A stretch of DNA of 64,000 nt from DAOUBP01 sp964513075 (GTDB taxonomy: Bacteria; Chloroflexota; Anaerolineae; CG2-30-64-16): assembly GCA_964513075.1 (NCBI GenBank), contig CAZELR010000005.1, positions 47,608 through 111,607 on the forward strand, written 5' to 3'. Both the position numbers and the translations under genes were made by a program. The notes beneath the pieces are model-generated. The model was not told the origin of the DNA. It saw nothing but the letters and a program-made list of their open reading frames with translations, and did not search any database. Of the stretch, positions 51,401 to 58,486 are shown piece by piece (within the stretch, counting starts at the first letter, position 1; each line of letters opens with the position of its first letter).

Positions 51401-51551
51401 GGCGTGCGAGAGTGCCTTGCGACGCTTGATAGATGACACCGACCTGCGGAGTCACGTGCAGCGGAATGCGTTGTTTGACGTCTGCGCCTTTTTCCCGGAA
51501 CGCCCGGCGTACAACATCCTGGATGCACTGTTCGGCGATCGTAGGGCGTGA
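48468..51551 (+). CDS. Methyltransferase-coiled coil-GT2-GT4 fusion protein (copy 1)
   Basis: A 1027-residue multidomain enzyme. Residues 1-200: class I methyltransferase (VLDAGCALGFLVEALRARG near 50; GIDVSSYAIENV). About 202-285: a coiled coil of some 84 residues (EMRQASAEHAETLREEAELA, LIEQQSALDALRAQLSERE). About 286-380: a basic linker (RRAKALRVKGRPSVDR). About 383-650: GT2 core (IIVCVHDALADVQRCLESV, LILVDDGS, ILLNSDTIVTPEWLDRL). About 672-1027: GT4-like domain (RRILFLLPASMPGGGGSVVIF, MIRPETPHRAPGLTMEVL, AMACGAAVIVPAQGGTGE). It starts with a GTG at 48468 inside the wzt stop region, so it is coupled to the exporter. Bases 49323-49930 are identical to part of copy 2. A combined polymerase and chain terminator is the best guess. 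Confidence 0.8.
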   Translation: MSAMDMQDQAALFDAFYYGAGCGRPYQRDAWWLDFFGKIADRIIADIGPTSVLDAGCALGFLVEALRARGVEAYGIDVSSYAIENVHESVRPYCWVGSVADPLPRRYDLIVSIEVLEHMSPDEARAAIANFCRCTDDILLSSTPFDYKEITHFNVQPPEYWGELFAQNGFFRDVDFDASFITAWATRFRRSQEPLHRTVRAYERAFSLLRKETQDLRALALEMRQASAEHAETLREEAELALRAAEARLIEQQSALDALRAQLSERERALQAQNALVQSWELRWARLQRSPGGTLLRALQAGRARLAPPGSTRDQALEEVWHGLRTRQPRAFVRAVQRFGQDISRRAKALRVKGRPSVDRTVIGGRHLVVEAIVPRAALQVHQASAEIIVCVHDALADVQRCLESVVQHTTAPYGLILVDDGSAAATRDYLAAFSAQHEAVLLRNEQALGYTFAANQGLRHTTADYVILLNSDTIVTPEWLDRLIACAASSAQIGLAGPLSNAATWQSIPEVQANGNWALNVLPEGLSAAEMGELVARYAAAVYPSMPFLNGFCLLIRRQVIEQIGYFDEDTFGPGYGEENDYCLRARQAGWQLALADDAYVYHAQTKSYTDDARQLLCESADAALARKHGAAVVRAGVSYCQNERVLEGLRAHSRILPEQREYLRRGFERFTGRRILFLLPASMPGGGGSVVIFTARLMRQMGVETTLFNLEEYQAPFEQVYPALDMPVLYGQPEDVASVLAAYDAVVATMNTTIPWLLPAIAQAPGTVRGYFIQDFEPYFYTPDSDVYRRALASYSLIPNIVRFSTSRWIQDEVIRSTGMSCGLIGPSFDVNLFRPRPRSGPEWPERPLRISAMIRPETPHRAPGLTMEVLRNIERSYGARVEVRLFGTDLDHPDFLKLPNDFRWQLAGRLSQRQVACFLNETDIFVDFSTFQGLGLTAQEAMACGAAVIVPAQGGTGEFARHEHNCLVVNTASAEACESALRRLIDDTDLRSHVQRNALFDVCAFFPERPAYNILDALFGDRRA
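49323..49930 (+). repeat. 608-base direct repeat, copy 1
   Basis: Identical to 52386-52993 by line-by-line reading. It spans codons 286 to about 488 of the first fusion protein: the linker after the coiled coil and the first half of the GT2 domain. Flanking sequence on both sides diverges at once. Confidence 0.93.
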
Positions 51552-51626
51552 GCCGCATTGCCCGTGGTGCGCCTTCCAGCAGACAGGGGCTGAAGCGCGC
51601 TAATTGGGGACGGTCAGAGAAAGCAA

Positions 51627-54620
51627 ATGACTAGACCGAATGCTGCGTCGTTTTATGACGCATACCACAATGCAACAGCCAACTCACCACGGCCCGAACG
51701 TGATGACGGCTGGCTGCGTTGCTTCGGTGAGATGGCCGATACCATTGTCGCCGACATCCGACCGGTCACTGTTCTAGATGCTGCTTGCGCCAGCGGTCTG
51801 CTGGTAGAAACCCTGCGCGCGCGCGGCGTACAGGCTACCGGGATAGACGCCTCTGCACATGCCATTCGTAATGTGCATCCCTCAATCCAGCCTTATTGTC
51901 GGGTCGCCTCATTGACCGAGGCCTTGCCGCAAAGGTATGATCTTATCGTCTGCATTGAAGCCTTGGGGTATGTGACGCCGGCCTTGGCAGAACAGGCGAT
52001 TGCGATATTTTGCGCTCATACGGAGGACATCCTTTTCTCGTCCACGCCGTTCGATCGCGCGAAAGCAGATGGTTTCAGTAGTCAGCCGCCAGAAGATTGG
52101 GCCGAGCGGTTTGCGCGCCATGGTTTTTGCCGCGATGTGGATTTCGATGCTTCGTTCATCGCGCCTTGGGCAGCTCGCTTTCGGAAAACGCGTGAACCGA
52201 TGACGCGGGTGATTGGCAGCTATGAGCGTCGTTGGTGGCAACTTGAGCAGGAGTGCCAGGCGCGGCGTGAGGCCAACATTAAGCTGCGTGGCGAACTGGT
52301 TGCCAAAGAGCACGAACTACAACTATTGCGTGCGCAACGGCGAGAGATGGACGCGGAACTGAGAGGCCGGGAGGATCAGTGGACCCGACTGCAGAGGAGT
52401 CCCGGCGGAACGCTGCTGCGAGCGCTGCAAGCCGGGCGCGCCCGGCTCGCGCCCCCTGGCAGCACGCGCGATCAGGCTCTGGAAGAGGTGTGGCACGGCC
52501 TGCGCACCCGGCAGCCCCGGGCGTTTGTCCGGGCCGTCCAGCGCTTCGGGCAGGATATTTCCCGCCGGGCCAAAGCCCTGCGTGTGAAAGGGCGTCCCTC
52601 GGTCGACCGCACGGTCATCGGCGGTCGACACCTGGTGGTTGAGGCGATCGTGCCGCGGGCTGCACTCCAGGTTCACCAGGCCAGCGCCGAGATCATCGTC
52701 TGCGTGCACGATGCGCTGGCCGATGTGCAGCGCTGTCTGGAATCTGTGGTGCAGCACACCACCGCGCCGTACGGGTTGATCCTGGTGGACGACGGCAGCG
52801 CCGCTGCAACGCGCGATTACCTGGCTGCGTTTTCTGCGCAGCATGAAGCGGTCTTGCTGCGCAACGAGCAGGCATTGGGATACACCTTTGCGGCGAATCA
52901 AGGGCTGCGCCACACCACGGCCGACTACGTGATCCTGCTCAACAGCGACACGATCGTGACCCCTGAGTGGCTGGACCGTCTGATCGCCTGCGCCAGGTCT
53001 GGCCCTCAAATTGGCCTGGTCGGCCCTCTTTCGAATACAGCCTCGTGGCAGTCGATCCCCGAAATTGAAAACCAGGGTGACTGGGCCGCGAACCCGTTGC
53101 CGCCGGGAATGTCAGTCGAGGAGATGGGACGACTTGTAGCACGATTTTCGGCGCGGCTCTACCCCGAGATGCCCTTATTGAACGGCTTTTGCTTGCTGCT
53201 CCGACGGGAGTTGATACAGGAGATCGGATACTTCGACGAAGAGAGTTTTGGGGCCGGATACGGGGAGGAGGATGACTATACCTTGCGGGCTCGCCGGGCG
53301 GGCTGGTCGCTGGCGTTGGCTGATGATGTGTATGTCTATCACGCGCAGTCACGCAGCTACTCCGATGAGCAGAGGAAGGCTCTGTGTGATCGGGCAGGAG
53401 TTATTCTGGCTCAGAAACACGGGCAGCACATCATCGATGAGAGCGTCGCTTTTTGCCGCCAGGACCGCGTCCTGGCGGGCATACGTGCCCGCAGCCGGGC
53501 GATGCTGGCGCGCAAGGAGTGGGTCGACAAGGGACGTGCCAGATATGCAGGATACCGTGTGCTATTTCTCTTGCCGATCAGCGAGCCGGGAGGGGGCGGC
53601 AATGTCATACTCTCCGAAGCCCGGGCAATGCGTGAAATGGGCGTGGAGGTGGTCGTTTTCAACCTGACTATCAACCGGCCGGGCTTCGAAGGCAGCTACC
53701 CCGACTTGGAGCTGCCAGTCATCTACGGCGCACCCGAAGATATTGTTTTTCTGGCCGATGAATATGATGCGGTGATCGCGACAGTGAACTATACTCCCGC
53801 GTGGTTGGCCCCGATCACCCAACGCCATGGCCGGCCCGTGCGGGGCTATTACGTTCAGGGTTTTGAGCCTCTAATCTACGAGCCTGACAGTGAAGATTAT
53901 CAACGGGCGCTGGACTCGTATACATTGTTCCCTGATTTGGTGCTGTTCACCAAGACCGACTGGACGCGACGGGAGGTAGTGCGCCACACCCAAGCCGAGT
54001 GCGCTCTGATCGGGGTCAGCATGGATGTTGACCTGTTCAGGCCGCGGCCCCGGCCGGAATCGCTCATGCGTCCCTTGCGGATAGCTGCCATGGTTCGTCC
54101 GAGCACCCCCTATCGGGAGCCTGAGCTAACTATGCAGGTTCTGCGGCAAGCGGCGCAAAGCTACGGATCCGGTGTGGAGATCGTGACGTTCGGCGCAGAA
54201 AACGACGATCCCCGCCTGGGCCAACTGGCACAGGGCTTCTCCTGGCAGGCCGCCGGCATGTTATCGCCGGACAAAGTTGCTGCCCTGCTCAACGAGGCGG
54301 ACATCTTTGTGGACTATTCATCGCATCAGGCCATGGGATTGACGGCTTTGGAAGCGATGGCCTGTGGTGCGGCTGTGATCGTCCCCCAGCGTGGCGGGGC
54401 CACCTCCTTCGTGCGCGATGGGGAGAATGGGCTGGTGGTGGACACAAGTTCTGCTGAGGCTTGTTGGCGCGCTTTACAGCGCTTGATCGATGATCGCGAC
54501 TTACGCACCCGTCTGCAGGCCAATGCGCTAGTTGACGTATGTGAGTTTTACCCCGAACGCCCGGCGCATTACATTCTGGATGCGCTGTTCGATTCGATGG
54601 ACCACGGCGAGGACCGATGA
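51627..54620 (+). CDS. Methyltransferase-coiled coil-GT2-GT4 fusion protein (copy 2)
   Basis: A 997-residue paralogue of the preceding gene with the same domain order: methyltransferase at 1-197 (VLDAACASGLLVETLRARG near 48), coiled coil about 199-253 (some 55 residues: ECQARREANIKLRGELVAKE), linker to about 350, GT2 about 351-615 (IIVCVHDALADVQRCLESV, ILLNSDTIVTPEW), GT4-like about 640-997 (VLFLLPISEPGGGGNVILSEA, AMVRPSTPYREPELTMQVL, AMACGAAVIVPQRGGATSFV). Outside the identical 608-base block the two proteins are clearly diverged. Its coiled coil is about 29 residues (four heptads) shorter than in copy 1. It starts 75 bases after copy 1 and overlaps the next gene by four bases. Confidence 0.8.
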   Translation: MTRPNAASFYDAYHNATANSPRPERDDGWLRCFGEMADTIVADIRPVTVLDAACASGLLVETLRARGVQATGIDASAHAIRNVHPSIQPYCRVASLTEALPQRYDLIVCIEALGYVTPALAEQAIAIFCAHTEDILFSSTPFDRAKADGFSSQPPEDWAERFARHGFCRDVDFDASFIAPWAARFRKTREPMTRVIGSYERRWWQLEQECQARREANIKLRGELVAKEHELQLLRAQRREMDAELRGREDQWTRLQRSPGGTLLRALQAGRARLAPPGSTRDQALEEVWHGLRTRQPRAFVRAVQRFGQDISRRAKALRVKGRPSVDRTVIGGRHLVVEAIVPRAALQVHQASAEIIVCVHDALADVQRCLESVVQHTTAPYGLILVDDGSAAATRDYLAAFSAQHEAVLLRNEQALGYTFAANQGLRHTTADYVILLNSDTIVTPEWLDRLIACARSGPQIGLVGPLSNTASWQSIPEIENQGDWAANPLPPGMSVEEMGRLVARFSARLYPEMPLLNGFCLLLRRELIQEIGYFDEESFGAGYGEEDDYTLRARRAGWSLALADDVYVYHAQSRSYSDEQRKALCDRAGVILAQKHGQHIIDESVAFCRQDRVLAGIRARSRAMLARKEWVDKGRARYAGYRVLFLLPISEPGGGGNVILSEARAMREMGVEVVVFNLTINRPGFEGSYPDLELPVIYGAPEDIVFLADEYDAVIATVNYTPAWLAPITQRHGRPVRGYYVQGFEPLIYEPDSEDYQRALDSYTLFPDLVLFTKTDWTRREVVRHTQAECALIGVSMDVDLFRPRPRPESLMRPLRIAAMVRPSTPYREPELTMQVLRQAAQSYGSGVEIVTFGAENDDPRLGQLAQGFSWQAAGMLSPDKVAALLNEADIFVDYSSHQAMGLTALEAMACGAAVIVPQRGGATSFVRDGENGLVVDTSSAEACWRALQRLIDDRDLRTRLQANALVDVCEFYPERPAHYILDALFDSMDHGEDR
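52386..52993 (+). repeat. 608-base direct repeat, copy 2
   Basis: Identical to 49323-49930 (offset 3063). It covers codons 254 to about 456 of the second fusion protein, starting exactly where the coiled coil ends. It is more conserved than any other part of the two genes. Confidence 0.93.
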
Positions 54621-55765
54621 AGCGTCTCAGGGTTCATGTCCTTTACGAACACGGTGACGATCAGCAGCCATTCAGCACGGCTCAGATTCGTTTGCTGCGT
54701 CCGCTGACGCATCCATCTGTCCAGGACAGTCTGGAGATGACCGCCGGCCTAGACTATGATGGGCAAGCTGTGGATGCGGTCATCGTAGATCGATTGTGGC
54801 GTCCGGACGTAACGATTAGGCTGGTTGAGCGCCTGGCGGACAGCGTGCATCGCGCCGGAGCGCGGCTGATTTACTCAATTGACGATAATCTCCCGGCGCT
54901 GGTGGCCGAAAGCAAGGATTGGCGCCCTACCGGCGAACAACTCCGGGTGCTTGACTTCTTGCTTCGGCAGGCCGATGGCATTCTGGTCGCGACGCCAGCC
55001 CTGCGTGAGCAGTTCCAGAACTACAACCCGCATATCGTTGTGGTGCCCAACGCGCTCGACGAACGACTGATCCGATCAGGCCGAGACGACCAGGGTGTCA
55101 TCTCAGGTGCTGCTTCTGGCCGCAAGAGCATGGTGCGGGTGAAGGCACTGCTCCGCCGGGCCTTGAACATTACCTTGCCCGGTTGGCCTGCCCTCCCTCG
55201 CCGGATTGTCGTGGGCTACATGGGCACACACACGCATGATGATGACCTGCTGATGGTTTTGCCGGCGCTGCTGGAGATTCAGCGCCGCCACCAAGACCGG
55301 GTGAAGTTCCAAATGGTGGGTGTCCTCGCCCATCAGGAGACGCTGAAGCGGCTGGAGGGGCTGCCGGTAGAGTTAGTTGCCCCGCCTCCTGGAGGGTGGG
55401 ACTATCTCCGGTTTATGCCGTGGTTCACCGGCCAGTTGCGGTGGGATATCGCCATCGCGCCTTTGCGGGACACAACCTTCAGCCGGTGCAAATCGGATAT
55501 CAAGCATCTGGATTATGCCGCATCGGGTGCAGTTGGGATTTACAGTCGCGTCCCGGCCTACGCTGCGACAGTACGCCATCGTGAGACAGGCTGGCTGGCG
55601 GATAACGAGCCAGACGCCTGGGTCGAGGCGTTGCAAGCACTTTTGACTGATGCGCCACTGCGCACCCAGATCGCGGCGAATGCCTCAAGATACCTGTACG
55701 CAGAGCGCGTCCTGGCGCGGTGTGCAAGCAACTGGCTCGATGCGCTGAACACGCTGCGAAGTTGA
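54617..55765 (+). CDS. Glycosyltransferase, GT4-like with variant N-terminus
   Basis: A 382-residue soluble enzyme. The N-terminal half has DAVIVDRLWRPDVTIRLVERL and RLIYSIDDNLPAL (about 54-93), seen in a group of glycosyltransferases that locate a D-D-N/D-D-D motif before the donor domain. The C-terminal half opens IVVGYMGTHTHDDDLLMVLPALLEIQRRHQ (about 195-224) and has SRCKSDIKHLDYAASGAVGIYS (near 290-311), the equivalent of the E-x7-E segment with K-x-x-E/D-Y. It follows the fusion genes with an ATGA overlap and is likely part of the same glycan assembly. Substrates are unknown. Confidence 0.75.
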   Translation: MKRLRVHVLYEHGDDQQPFSTAQIRLLRPLTHPSVQDSLEMTAGLDYDGQAVDAVIVDRLWRPDVTIRLVERLADSVHRAGARLIYSIDDNLPALVAESKDWRPTGEQLRVLDFLLRQADGILVATPALREQFQNYNPHIVVVPNALDERLIRSGRDDQGVISGAASGRKSMVRVKALLRRALNITLPGWPALPRRIVVGYMGTHTHDDDLLMVLPALLEIQRRHQDRVKFQMVGVLAHQETLKRLEGLPVELVAPPPGGWDYLRFMPWFTGQLRWDIAIAPLRDTTFSRCKSDIKHLDYAASGAVGIYSRVPAYAATVRHRETGWLADNEPDAWVEALQALLTDAPLRTQIAANASRYLYAERVLARCASNWLDALNTLRS

Positions 55766-55766
55766 T

Positions 55767-56744
55767 ATGTTGGTCACGATTGTCTTGTTAGTGAAGAACG
55801 GCGAAAGATACCTGGAAGAAAGCCTGGCGGCTATCTTCGCTCAGAAAGCCGACTTTGCTTTTCAGGTGTTGGCTATCGATTCAGGTTCTCAGGACCGTTC
55901 CAAGGAGATCCTGGGCCGCTTCGCCGTACTGGTGCACGAAATCGCACCGGCGGAGTTCAACCACGGGGTGACGCGCAATCTGGGCGCCCATCTTGCAGGC
56001 CCAGATACCGATTTCCTGGTCTATCTGACCCAGGATGCTACCCCTGCCAATGAGCAGTGGTTGGCGCACCTCATTGCGCCTTTCTTGACCGATGCGCGGG
56101 TAGCCGGGGTTTTCAGCCGGCATCTGCCGCGTCCCAATAGCTCCCCGGCATTGGTGCGGCAGCTGGCCACGGCCTGGCAGACGGGGGGCGACCGTCGTTT
56201 GGTCAAGTCAATGCCCGAAGAACCCCGTTATGAGCAGGACAGGCTTTTTTATACCTACTTTTCGAATACCAGCTCCGCGTTACGGCGTTCAGTCTGGGAG
56301 CGGATCCCCTTCAGGAAACTGGATTTTGCTGAGGATGCTGATTGGGCTGACCGTGCGTTACAGGCCGGACATATCATTGTCTTCGAACCGGCATCAGCGG
56401 TCGTACATGCCCACGATTACTCTATCAAGGAGCAATTCCGCCAGAATGTCGACCACGCCGCCGGCATGAAGCAGTTGTTTCCTGCACACGTTTGTCGCGG
56501 TTGGCAGAACTGGTTACGCGTTTTCGCTGGCATTCCACTCCAAGTATGGCACGATTGGCGGTTCACCTGGTCGACGCCCCGGTTTGCAGGGCAGAGCGCC
56601 TTGCGGAAGCTTGCTTGGACTTTGCACAGTCCTGCCTGGCAGGCGGCTTCAGCCTTTGGCGTCTGGGTGGGACTGCACATCGAGCGTTTCCCACGCTTTG
56701 TTCGGCGCCGTCTTTCGCGCCAGGATTCCCTCAAGCAATACTGA
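55767..56744 (+). CDS. Family 2 glycosyltransferase (rhamnosyltransferase-like)
   Basis: A 325-residue GT2 enzyme with TIVLLVKNGERYLEESLAAIF at the N-terminus, LAIDSGSQDRSKEILGRF near 36-53, HGVTRNLGAHLAG near 71 and LVYLTQDATPANEQWLAHLI near 89-108, where Q-D-A replaces the usual D-x-D; then NTSSALRRSVWERIPFRKLDFAEDADWADRAL near 163-194. The pattern is that of the RfbN/WcaA-type rhamnosyltransferases. It starts one base after the previous stop, so it closes the operon begun at about 45.0 kb. Confidence 0.84.
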   Translation: MLVTIVLLVKNGERYLEESLAAIFAQKADFAFQVLAIDSGSQDRSKEILGRFAVLVHEIAPAEFNHGVTRNLGAHLAGPDTDFLVYLTQDATPANEQWLAHLIAPFLTDARVAGVFSRHLPRPNSSPALVRQLATAWQTGGDRRLVKSMPEEPRYEQDRLFYTYFSNTSSALRRSVWERIPFRKLDFAEDADWADRALQAGHIIVFEPASAVVHAHDYSIKEQFRQNVDHAAGMKQLFPAHVCRGWQNWLRVFAGIPLQVWHDWRFTWSTPRFAGQSALRKLAWTLHSPAWQAASAFGVWVGLHIERFPRFVRRRLSRQDSLKQY

Positions 56745-56809
56745 TTGCTTGAAGCGCTTGTGCTGTCTGGGCAGGCCATCTTCTCTCTCCGTTTCTTAGT
56801 TCGACAACT

Positions 56810-56837
56810 TTGATCATTGGTAAGTCTATGATATGCT
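56810..56837 (+). promoter_or_regulatory. Possible promoter of the GH26-like gene
   Basis: TTGATC (56810-56815), 16 bases, TATGCT (56832-56837), followed by a 150-base leader to the ATG at 56990. The boxes are imperfect. Nothing else recognisable lies in this gap of 245 bases. Confidence 0.35.
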
Positions 56838-56989
56838 ATTTAAGTTGTTCCTTGCCTGTCTGGGCACAGCTATCCCGACCTGAGATGGGTTGAGATTCTG
56901 ATGCAGCAGTTCACTTTGGGGATCAATCCACTGCCGGAGCGGAATCCAGCAATTCCTCCCGGAAGATTCTAAGCTTAAGGAAAGTCTAG

Positions 56990-58483
56990 ATGTACCGCGG
57001 TTCAAACCATACAGGAATACTGTTGCTTTTTTTGTGCCTTGCTATCGCAGGAATCTTGTGGACACCACTTTCAGTTTCTGCTTCACCAGTTTTGCCCCAG
57101 GACGCTTTGCCTGCCACGGTTCAGGGGATCACGCATGGCGCGTATCTGCGCCCTGTGTGCATGGTCGACGCCAGCGGCATCCACTATTGCTATGGGCACG
57201 AGATCGAAGCGTTCAATAATCTGATCGGGAAAAATCTCGGTGTATACATGTACTTTCTGCCCTGGTCGCAGTTTGACCCGTTTCTGTCTAACATCATCCG
57301 TGACTATCTTCCTGCTTCCCAACGTCCAGTCATCATGCTGACATGGGAACCGAGTTTGTACAGCGCTGGCTGCAACCTGGGGTTTGGGGATGGTTTAGGA
57401 CCTGTGCGTTCTATTGTGCAGGGGCGTTGTGATGCCTACATTCGCGGCTTTGCGCAGGCTCTGAAAGCGCGTCCACAGCGCTACCTCTTGCGATTGGCCC
57501 ATGAAATGAACATAACCGATCCGCCGTGGGGGGCAGGCAGGTATGGAAGTACGCCGGGAGATTACGTTGCGATGTGGCGCCGCGTCCATGACATTTTCGC
57601 CGCCGCGGGGGTATCCAATGTGGAATGGGTCTGGTCGCCCAACTACGCCAGCCATCCTGTTGAGACCTGGAACACCCTCCATGCTTATTATCCAGGTGAC
57701 GAATATGTAGACTGGATTGGGCTGAGCGGCTATAACTGGTATCAGTGGGGTAGCCAGCCGTGGAAGTCTTTTACTGCTCTCTACGATGCTGTGCTGAAGG
57801 ATCTGACCTGCCGCTATGCCAAGCCCCAGATCGTGGCAGAGTTGGGATCCGTAGACGGAGGCGCCGCAGGGACCTCGAAGGCGACCTGGATCACCGATGC
57901 GTACGCGCAGATCCCGACTTATCCATTCGTGCGTGCCGTCCTCTGGTTTAACGATTATGCGTATGGTAATCGCACCCAAGCTGATTTCCGTGTCACCACC
58001 GGATCGGCCGACTGTGTCAGTGGTGGAGGTTGCAGCGGTGTGCAGCCACTGCCCGGCGCAGGCGCCAACGCCACGCAAGCCTATATTCAGGCTGTCTCTA
58101 ATCCAAGCTACACCCGCATACTGCCTTCGCTGGCCGATGCTACACCCGTTTCGACGGTATGTGGTGGTGGCCCTATACTTGCCGTGACGCCTCGAGGACG
58201 CTTCATCGAACCCGGCGGTACTTTGGATGTGCAAGTGTCGGCCGCCCAATTCGATACGCCCCTAGTCATCAATGTTCATGCACCACTGACTTTTAGGACA
58301 ACGCTGAGTTCTCAACCGCTTTTGCCCCGGTTCGATTCTGCGGTGCTGCGTTTGACAGCTTTGACAGATACCCTCCTGGGGGTGCATACTGTAATTGTGT
58401 GGCTCGGAAACGTGCAGTTCAACGTGGAGGTCGAAGTGCTTCCTGTGGTCCATCGAACTTATGCGCCTCTTGTGAGAAACTAG
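56990..58483 (+). CDS. Secreted GH26-like glycoside hydrolase
   Basis: A 497-residue exported protein of the GH26 (beta-mannanase/related endoglycanase) type. Signal peptide about 8-32. The TIM barrel contains PVIMLTWEPS near 104, then LLRLAHEMNITDPPWGAG with candidate acid/base Glu172 (the R-x-x-H-E-M-N motif of GH26), VEWVWSPNY near 206 and IVAELGSVDGG with candidate nucleophile Glu284. A beta domain of about 110 residues (from 385, RGRFIEPGGTLDVQVS) follows. It ends VVHRTYAPLVRN, the tail seen on neighbouring secreted proteins. AAGGAAAG precedes ATG 56990. It may trim a mannan-like or other beta-glycan made by this locus. Confidence 0.82.
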   Translation: MYRGSNHTGILLLFLCLAIAGILWTPLSVSASPVLPQDALPATVQGITHGAYLRPVCMVDASGIHYCYGHEIEAFNNLIGKNLGVYMYFLPWSQFDPFLSNIIRDYLPASQRPVIMLTWEPSLYSAGCNLGFGDGLGPVRSIVQGRCDAYIRGFAQALKARPQRYLLRLAHEMNITDPPWGAGRYGSTPGDYVAMWRRVHDIFAAAGVSNVEWVWSPNYASHPVETWNTLHAYYPGDEYVDWIGLSGYNWYQWGSQPWKSFTALYDAVLKDLTCRYAKPQIVAELGSVDGGAAGTSKATWITDAYAQIPTYPFVRAVLWFNDYAYGNRTQADFRVTTGSADCVSGGGCSGVQPLPGAGANATQAYIQAVSNPSYTRILPSLADATPVSTVCGGGPILAVTPRGRFIEPGGTLDVQVSAAQFDTPLVINVHAPLTFRTTLSSQPLLPRFDSAVLRLTALTDTLLGVHTVIVWLGNVQFNVEVEVLPVVHRTYAPLVRN

Positions 58484-58486
58484 GTC

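Noticed and set aside
48468..54620. Insertion sequence or transposon as the cause of the 608-base repeat
   Set aside because: The repeat is wholly coding in frame with glycosyltransferase motifs and has no terminal inverted repeats or transposase.
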